A stretch of 5,024 nucleotides of DNA, from positions 1 through 5,024 of the forward strand of contig JAUIBM010000287.1 in NCBI GenBank assembly GCA_030428345.1. Direction: 5' to 3'. A program made the translations under genes and the position numbers. Under the pieces are notes generated by a model, which was not told where the DNA came from, made no database searches, and was given only the letters and a program-made list of their open reading frames with translations. This document shows, piece after piece, positions 1 to 5,024 of this stretch. This DNA comes from Alphaproteobacteria bacterium. Its GTDB lineage: Bacteria; Pseudomonadota; Alphaproteobacteria; Rhizobiales; Rhizobiaceae. Numbering within the stretch: position 1 is the first letter of the stretch; each line of letters begins with the position of its first letter.

Positions 1-1751
1 CGGTCGGCTATCGCATTCCGCTGGGGGCGCTGCCCTTCGTGCCGCCCTCGCAATACCCCTATATCCATCAGGCCGATCCCGGAGAGCCCCGCGGCGATTT
101 GCCGGTATTCGAGCCGGCGGAACCTGAAGGCGCGCCGACCGGCGACGGGCGGGTGCAGCCGGTCGCGCATTTCACCGAAGCGAGCGCCAGCCAGGAACGC
201 GTCGAGCAGGTTCTCGACGATCTTTCAGGCTCTGTGCGGACCGCGATGGCGGTGGAGCCGCGCGAGGGCAGGCTGTGCGTGTTCATGCCGCCGGTGGAGC
301 GCATCGAGGATTATCTGGAGCTGGTTGCCGCGACAGAAGCGGCCGCCGCCAAGCTGGGCATGCCGGTTCACATCGAAGGCTACGCCCCGCCGCACGATCC
401 GCGCATGAACGTCATTCGCGTCGCCCCCGATCCCGGCGTGATCGAGGTCAACATCCATCCCGCCTCAGACTGGGCCGAATGCGTGGCGACGACCGAGGCT
501 GTGTATGAGGAGGCCCGGCTTTCGCGGCTCGGCGCCGACAAGTTCATGATCGACGGTCGCCATACGGGCACAGGCGGCGGCAATCACGTCGTCGTCGGCG
601 GCGCCACGCCGCATGACAGCCCGTTCCTGCGCCGGCCCGACCTCTTGCGCAGCCTCGTGCTGACCTGGCTGCGTCATCCCAGCCTCTCCTATCTCTTCGC
701 CGGGCTGTTCATCGGGCCGACAAGCCAGGCGCCGCGCGCCGACGAGGCGCGCCATGACGGCCTGTACGAACTGGAAATTGCGCTGTCGCAGATCCCCGAT
801 CCGGGCGAGGGGCTTGCGCCGCCGCCCTGGCTGCTGGACCGCCTGTTGCGCAACCTGCTGGTCGACGTGACCGGCAATACCCACCGCGCGGAAATCTGCA
901 TCGACAAGATGTTCTCGCCGGACGGGCCGACGGGCCGTCTGGGGCTGATCGAATTTCGCGGCTTCGAGATGCCGCCGCATCCGCGCATGAGCCTTGCCCA
1001 GCAGGTGCTGATCCGCGCGCTGATCGCCCGCCTGTGGAACGCGCCGGTGAAGGGCAGGCCGGTGCGCTGGGGAACGCGGCTGCACGATCGCTTTATGCTG
1101 CCGCACTTCCTCTGGGAGGATTTCCTGGAGGTTCTGGCCGACCTAGGCGACCACGGCTTCGTTCTGAAGCCCGAATGGTTCGAGGCCCAGGCCGAGTTCC
1201 GCTTCCCGTTCTGCGGCGAGGTCGCCTATGAGGGCGCGCATCTGGAAATTCGGCAGGCGCTGGAGCCGTGGCATGTTCTGGGCGAGACCGGCGCGATCGG
1301 CGGAACCGTGCGCTACACCGATTCCTCGACCGAGCGCCTGCAGGTCAAGCTCTCGGCCGCCGAGCCGGGCCGGTACGCCGTGACCTGCAACCGCCGCCGC
1401 CTGCCGCTGACCGAGACCGGGCAGGGCGGGGTTTCGGTCGCCGCGGTGCGGTACAAGGCCTGGCAGCCGGCGCAGGCGCTGCACCCGGTGCTTCCGGTCG
1501 ACGCGCCATTGACGTTCGACATCTTCGACACCTGGTCCGGCCGGGCATTGGGCGGCTGCGTCTATCATGTCGCCCATCCGGGTGGGCGCAGCTACGACAC
1601 CTTTCCGGTCAACGGCAACGAAGCCGAGGCGCGCCGCCTTGCCCGCTTCGAGCCGCATGGCCACACGCCGGGCGGATATGTGGCGGCGCAGGAAACGCCG
1701 CATCCCGAATTCCCGTTCACCTTGGATTTGCGCCGAACGGCCGGAATCTGA
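1..1751 (+). CDS. DUF2126 putative amidoligase (glutamine synthetase-like), C-terminal part; 5' end outside window
   Basis: The frame is open from base 3 with no stop before TGA at 1749-1751, giving 582 visible residues. The GTG at 39 is internal, because the residues before it (VGYRIPLGALPF) already match the family. Full-length members are about 1,100 residues, usually with an N-terminal transglutaminase-like region, so roughly the first half is missing. Visible family motifs are PDPGVIEVNIHPASDW (426-473), DGRHTGTGGGNHVVVGG (552-602), SPFLRRPDLLRS (618-653), SYLFAGLFIGPTSQAPR (687-737), TGNTHRAEICIDKMFSPD (870-923) and IEFRGFEMPPHPRMSL (948-995). A probably beta-rich tail follows, from about 1200. 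The Gly-rich GGGNH loop and the FRGFE segment resemble nucleotide/substrate loops of the glutamine synthetase fold, which supports an ATP-dependent carboxylate-amine (amide-forming) ligase. No enzyme activity is established for the family as far as I know. It is probably cytoplasmic, as no membrane segment is visible. The next gene starts 2 nt after the stop, so it is the upstream gene of an operon. Family assignment is firm; function is a prediction. Confidence 0.93.
   Translation, partial: VGYRIPLGALPFVPPSQYPYIHQADPGEPRGDLPVFEPAEPEGAPTGDGRVQPVAHFTEASASQERVEQVLDDLSGSVRTAMAVEPREGRLCVFMPPVERIEDYLELVAATEAAAAKLGMPVHIEGYAPPHDPRMNVIRVAPDPGVIEVNIHPASDWAECVATTEAVYEEARLSRLGADKFMIDGRHTGTGGGNHVVVGGATPHDSPFLRRPDLLRSLVLTWLRHPSLSYLFAGLFIGPTSQAPRADEARHDGLYELEIALSQIPDPGEGLAPPPWLLDRLLRNLLVDVTGNTHRAEICIDKMFSPDGPTGRLGLIEFRGFEMPPHPRMSLAQQVLIRALIARLWNAPVKGRPVRWGTRLHDRFMLPHFLWEDFLEVLADLGDHGFVLKPEWFEAQAEFRFPFCGEVAYEGAHLEIRQALEPWHVLGETGAIGGTVRYTDSSTERLQVKLSAAEPGRYAVTCNRRRLPLTETGQGGVSVAAVRYKAWQPAQALHPVLPVDAPLTFDIFDTWSGRALGGCVYHVAHPGGRSYDTFPVNGNEAEARRLARFEPHGHTPGGYVAAQETPHPEFPFTLDLRRTAGI
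1743..1746 (+). promoter_or_regulatory. Weak ribosome binding site before the ATP-grasp/alpha-E gene
   Basis: GGAA lies 7 nt before ATG 1754, inside the last codons of the DUF2126 gene. The match to the consensus is short. With the preceding stop only 2 nt from the start codon, translation probably relies on coupling or re-initiation rather than on this site alone. Confidence 0.4.
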
Positions 1752-1753
1752 CC

Positions 1754-4135
1754 ATGCCGACAAGTTCCGTTCTTTCCGAGGAAGGTTCGGGGGCAGGCGT
1801 CGCCCAATACGCCCCCTTGCCGGGCGTTCCGGACGAACTGCTCGACGCATGCGGAAACACGCGCCCGGCATGGGCGCAGTTCGTCCGCCACTTCCACGCC
1901 CTGTCCCGTGAGGACGTCGCGCGCCGCTTCGAGCGCGGCGATCAATATCTGCGCGATGCGGGGGTGTTCTTTCGCCAATACGGGGAAGCGGACGCGGCCG
2001 ACCGCGATTGGCCGCTCTCGCATGTGCCTGTCATCATTGGCGAGACGGAGTGGAACGACATCGCCCAGGCGCTGACGCATCGCGCCGACCTGCTCGAGGC
2101 GGTGGTCGCCGACCTATACGGCCCGGCGCGGCTGGTCGCGGACGGGCATATCCCCGCGCCGCTGGTGGCGATGAACCCGGAATGGCTGCGGCCGGTCGTC
2201 GGCCAGAAGCCGGCATCGGGACATTATCTGCATTTCGTCGCCTTCGAGATCGGCCGCGGTCCGGACGGCGGCTGGTGGGTGCTGGGCGACCGGACGCAAG
2301 CGCCCTCCGGCGCCGGCTTCGCGCTGGAAAACCGGGTGGCGACGGCGCGGGTATTTTCCGACCTTTATGGCGAAGCCAATGTCCACCGGCTCGCAGGCTT
2401 CTTTCGCGGCTTCCGCGACGCGCTGCATGGCCTGCGCACGGACAATGGCAGCCGCGTCGCGATCCTGACGCCGGGCATTCACAACGACACCTATTTCGAG
2501 CATGCCTATATCGCCCGCTATCTTGGAATTCCGCTTCTGCAGGGCGAGGACCTGACCGTCGCAAACGGACGGGTCATGGTGCGCACGGTCGCCGGATTGC
2601 AGCCGATCTCCGTGCTCTGGCGCCGGCTGGACGCCAGCTACGCCGATCCGCTGGAACTCGACGAACGCTCGCGCCTGGGCACGCCCGGCCTGGTCGGCGT
2701 CCAGCGCGAGGGCAATCTGACCATGGTCAATGCGCTCGGCTCGGGTGTACTTGAAACGCGGGCGCTGCTGGCCTTCCTGCCGCGCATCAGCGAGGTGCTG
2801 ACCGGCGAAAGGCTGAAAATGCCGAACATCGCCACCTGGTGGTGCGGCCAGCAGGTCGAGCGCGATTATGTGCGCCGGCACGCAGAGCGCATGATGATCG
2901 GACCGGCGCTTTCGACGCGCCCGCCCTTCGAGCCCGACGGGGAAACCATTCCGGCCGAGGCGATGGATCCGGGCCTTCTTGAGCGCGAGGGTTCGATGCT
3001 GGTCGGGCAGGAGACGGTGTCGCTTTCGACGACGCCGGCCTTTGTCGACGGAAAGCTGGTTCCGCGGCCGATGACGATCCGCGTCTTCCTGGCGCGCACG
3101 CAGAAGGGCTGGACGGTGATGCCGGGCGGCTATGCCCGCATCGGGCGCAGCGACGATCCGGCCGCGATCGCCATGCAGCGCGGCGGTTCGGTGGCCGATG
3201 TCTGGGTGGTGAGCGACAAGCCGGTCGCCCCGGACACCATGTTGCCGGGGCCGAGCGAGCCCTATCTGCGAACCCAGCTTGGCGTGCTGCCGAGCAGGGC
3301 GGCCGACAACCTGTTCTGGCTGGGTCGCTATGTCGAGCGCGCCGAAGTGATCATGCGCCTGTTGCGGGCGTATCATCTGCGGCTGGCCGAGACGGGTTCG
3401 GTGGAGAACGACCTGATCGCGCATATCGGCGAGCGGATGGATCAGATCGACGTCGACCCCGGGGGGACGATTCCGGCGGGCCTGATCCGCACCGTCTCCG
3501 CGTCGATCGTCAGCGCCGGCCATGTCCGGGACCGCTTCTCGATCGACGGGTGGATGGCGCTGGCCGATCTGGCCAAGACCGCCCGGCGCATGACCGCGAC
3601 GGTGACGCCCGGCGACGACTGCGCCCGCGCGATGGGCGTGCTCCTGCGCAAGATCACCGGCTTCACCGGCCTGGTGCATGAGAACATGTATCGCTTTTCC
3701 GGTTGGCGGTTCCTCTCGATCGGGCGGGCGCTGGAGCGCTCGATCGCCATGGCGGCGACGCTGGCGCATTTCACCTCGCCGGACGCGCCTGAAGGATCGC
3801 TCGATCTGGCGGTGGAGCTTGGCGACAGCGTGATGAGCCATCGCCGGCGCTACGCCGTGTCGACCAATCGCAGCACGGTGCTCGATCTCCTTGCGCTGGA
3901 CGCGATGAATCCGCGCTCGATCCTCTATCAGCTGGGCGAGATCAAGGATCAGGGCGCGCTGCTGCCCGGAGCCGTGGTGCAGGGACAGATGTCGCCGCTC
4001 TCGCGCGAATTGCTGCGCGTGCATACGGGTCTTGCCATCCGGCTGCCGGAAGAGCTGGACGCCGAAGCGCTGCAGACGCTTGTCGAGGATTTGGCCGGGC
4101 TCTCGGACCTGATGTCCGAGACCTATCTGAGGTGA
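1754..4135 (+). CDS. Circularly permuted type-2 ATP-grasp (DUF404/DUF407) fused to alpha-E domain (DUF403)
   Basis: A complete protein of 793 residues. ATG at 1754 is chosen because it lies 2 nt after the previous stop. The frame stays open upstream to a GTG at 1268, but that stretch overlaps the DUF2126 gene out of frame and is Arg/Ala/Gly-rich shadow sequence. Residues about 25-490 form the ATP-grasp part: GDRTQAPSGAGFALENR (178-194), LTPGIHNDTYFEHAYIARYL (238-257), EDLTVANGRV (265-274), RRLDASYADPLEL (290-302), NLTMVNALGSG (321-331), NIATWWCGQ (358-366) and PRPMTIRVF (437-445). Residues about 503-793 are the alpha-helical alpha-E domain, with two Glu-Arg motifs: NLFWLGRYVERAE (519-531; E528, R529) and HENMYRFSGWRFLSIGRALE (642-661; E661, R662). 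It ends with VLDLLALDAMNPRSILYQL (709-727). ATP-grasp enzymes join a carboxylate to an amine through an acyl-phosphate; substrate unknown. Alpha-E has no known reaction and may be a partner or scaffold. In many bacteria the two parts are separate adjacent genes; here they are one polypeptide with a short linker. No signal peptide or membrane helix is seen, so it is probably cytosolic. Confidence 0.95.
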   Translation: MPTSSVLSEEGSGAGVAQYAPLPGVPDELLDACGNTRPAWAQFVRHFHALSREDVARRFERGDQYLRDAGVFFRQYGEADAADRDWPLSHVPVIIGETEWNDIAQALTHRADLLEAVVADLYGPARLVADGHIPAPLVAMNPEWLRPVVGQKPASGHYLHFVAFEIGRGPDGGWWVLGDRTQAPSGAGFALENRVATARVFSDLYGEANVHRLAGFFRGFRDALHGLRTDNGSRVAILTPGIHNDTYFEHAYIARYLGIPLLQGEDLTVANGRVMVRTVAGLQPISVLWRRLDASYADPLELDERSRLGTPGLVGVQREGNLTMVNALGSGVLETRALLAFLPRISEVLTGERLKMPNIATWWCGQQVERDYVRRHAERMMIGPALSTRPPFEPDGETIPAEAMDPGLLEREGSMLVGQETVSLSTTPAFVDGKLVPRPMTIRVFLARTQKGWTVMPGGYARIGRSDDPAAIAMQRGGSVADVWVVSDKPVAPDTMLPGPSEPYLRTQLGVLPSRAADNLFWLGRYVERAEVIMRLLRAYHLRLAETGSVENDLIAHIGERMDQIDVDPGGTIPAGLIRTVSASIVSAGHVRDRFSIDGWMALADLAKTARRMTATVTPGDDCARAMGVLLRKITGFTGLVHENMYRFSGWRFLSIGRALERSIAMAATLAHFTSPDAPEGSLDLAVELGDSVMSHRRRYAVSTNRSTVLDLLALDAMNPRSILYQLGEIKDQGALLPGAVVQGQMSPLSRELLRVHTGLAIRLPEELDAEALQTLVEDLAGLSDLMSETYLR
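4129..4135 (+). promoter_or_regulatory. Strong ribosome binding site overlapping the upstream stop codon
   Basis: GAGGTGA matches seven bases of the consensus complementary to the 16S rRNA 3' end. It includes the TGA stop (4133-4135) of the ATP-grasp/alpha-E gene. Its GAGG core lies 6 nt before GTG 4139, an ideal distance. This fixes the start of the transglutaminase-like gene despite the non-ATG codon, and it implies that ribosomes terminating on the upstream gene sit directly on the site, favouring coupled translation. Confidence 0.8.
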
Positions 4136-4138
4136 GCG

Positions 4139-5024
4139 GTGCTTTACGACATTTCGACCACGATCTCCTACGAGTACGAGCGCGCCGCCAGCGCCGGGCG
4201 TCATCTGCTGCGCTTGTCGCCGGCCAACATGCTGCCCGACACGCAGCGGATCATCACCACGCGCCTGTCCATGACGCCCGAACCGGACGAGCGCATCGAA
4301 CACGCCGATTTCTTCGGCAATTGGGCGGTTGAGGCTGCTTATCGCCAGGCGCAGGAGGGCGTGGAGTTCCGGCTGCAGGCAAGGGTCCTGCGCATGGCGA
4401 GCGAGGTCGGCCTCGACATTTCGCCATCGGTGGGCGAGCTGCGCCAGGAGATCGCCGATTTTCGATCCCTGCGAAGCGACGCGCCGCATCACTTCCTGGG
4501 GGCGTCGCCCCGCGTCGCGCCGACCGCGGAAATGACGGCCTATGCCCGCAAGCATGTCAGCGAGGCGATGAGCGTTCGCAACGCCGTCTGTGCGCTCAAC
4601 ACGGCGCTGAACGCCGACATGGAATTCGATCCGGAAGCGACTACCGTCGATACATCCGCGCCGGACGCCTTCGCCAAGCGGCGCGGCGTTTGCCAGGATT
4701 TCAGCCACATCATGATCGCCTGCCTGCGCGGCGTCGGGGTGCCGGCCGGCTATGTCAGCGGTTTCCTGCGCACGATTCCACCCCCCGGCAAGGCGCGGCT
4801 GGAAGGCGCCGACGCGATGCATGCCTGGGTGATGGCGTGGTGCGGCGCGGAGACGGGTTGGCTGGAGATAGACCCCACCAACGCCGTCATCGTCGGCGCC
4901 GACCATATCGTGGTGGCGCGCGGTCGCGACTATTCCGATGTCGCGCCGGTCAAGGGCGTCTTCCGCACCTCGGGCGACCAGTCCAGCAAGCATTCGGTCG
5001 ATGTGGTGCCGCTGGAACAGGACT
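4139..5024 (+). CDS. Transglutaminase-like (papain-fold) protein, nearly complete; 3' end outside window
   Basis: Starts at GTG 4139, 3 nt after the previous stop, behind a strong GAGGTGA ribosome site. The first residues (MLYDISTTISYEYER) match the usual beginning of the bacterial transglutaminase N-terminal domain. 295 residues are visible with no stop; HSVDVVPL at 285-292 is typical of the last residues of such proteins, so only a few codons are probably missing. Residues about 1-80 form the beta-rich N-terminal domain (RHLLRLSP at 21-28, DFFGNW at 57-62). Residues about 150-250 form the catalytic core with a complete apparent triad: C185 in RRGVCQDFSH, H228 in DAMHAWV and D245 in WLEIDPTNA. 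The intact triad argues for an active thiol enzyme that cleaves or transfers amide bonds, either as a peptidase/amidase or a transglutaminase. The family often acts as a protease despite its name. No signal peptide or membrane segment is visible, so it probably acts in the cytosol. Pairing with two predicted amide ligases suggests it processes or reverses their product; this is inference. Confidence 0.95.
   Translation, partial: MLYDISTTISYEYERAASAGRHLLRLSPANMLPDTQRIITTRLSMTPEPDERIEHADFFGNWAVEAAYRQAQEGVEFRLQARVLRMASEVGLDISPSVGELRQEIADFRSLRSDAPHHFLGASPRVAPTAEMTAYARKHVSEAMSVRNAVCALNTALNADMEFDPEATTVDTSAPDAFAKRRGVCQDFSHIMIACLRGVGVPAGYVSGFLRTIPPPGKARLEGADAMHAWVMAWCGAETGWLEIDPTNAVIVGADHIVVARGRDYSDVAPVKGVFRTSGDQSSKHSVDVVPLEQD

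Noticed and set aside
39..41. GTG at 39 as the start of the first gene
   Set aside because: The frame is open to the left window edge and the residues encoded before it fit the DUF2126 family, so the gene is truncated by the window rather than starting here.
465..1106. A 213-codon - strand open frame inside the DUF2126 gene
   Set aside because: It lies opposite the most conserved DUF2126 motifs, and its translation is Arg/Gln/Ala-rich without recognisable domains.
1268..1753. N-terminal extension of the ATP-grasp/alpha-E gene back to GTG 1268
   Set aside because: The extension overlaps the conserved DUF2126 C-terminus in another frame and translates to Arg/Ala/Gly-rich sequence without family similarity. 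ATG 1754 sits at the expected operon junction.
4132..4535. Short + strand open frames at 4132-4332 and 4329-4535
   Set aside because: They lie in a different frame inside the transglutaminase-like gene and are Arg/Ala-rich shadows with no motif.
2114..4993. A 959-codon open frame on the - strand opposite two genes
   Set aside because: Long antisense frames are common in GC-rich DNA. Its translation is low-complexity Arg/His/Ala/Gly-rich with no recognisable domain, while the + strand here encodes clear conserved families throughout.

Overview
The window is GC-rich DNA, almost entirely coding. It carries three genes on the + strand packed head to tail: a 5'-truncated DUF2126 putative amidoligase (1-1751), a complete two-domain protein joining a circularly permuted type-2 ATP-grasp (DUF404/DUF407) to an alpha-E domain (DUF403) (1754-4135), and a transglutaminase-like cysteine-peptidase-fold protein that runs off the right edge close to its expected C-terminus (4139-5024). 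The GC-rich codon use and protein style suggest a proteobacterium, most likely an alphaproteobacterium of the Rhizobiales type. This is an impression from sequence style, not a phylogenetic result.

The gaps between genes are 2 nt and 3 nt, so the three genes almost certainly form one transcription unit with coupled translation. The third gene starts with GTG, and its Shine-Dalgarno sequence (GAGGTGA) overlaps the stop codon of the second. There is no non-coding stretch long enough for an internal promoter, terminator or RNA gene. No tRNA, rRNA, CRISPR, mobile element or notable repeat was seen.

Together the genes form a known but biochemically uncharacterised association: glutamine-synthetase-like amidoligase (DUF2126), ATP-grasp ligase, alpha-E and transglutaminase-like protein. 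Comparative genomics has predicted that this set makes and/or processes an amide-linked (peptide-like) product or protein modification. Two ATP-dependent carboxylate-amine ligase folds would build bonds. The papain-like/transglutaminase enzyme would cleave or transfer them. Alpha-E is a helical partner with conserved Glu-Arg motifs. In many genomes the proteasome-like peptidase Anbu is encoded beside such sets. It is not in this window but could lie just downstream. The substrate and product cannot be read from the sequence.
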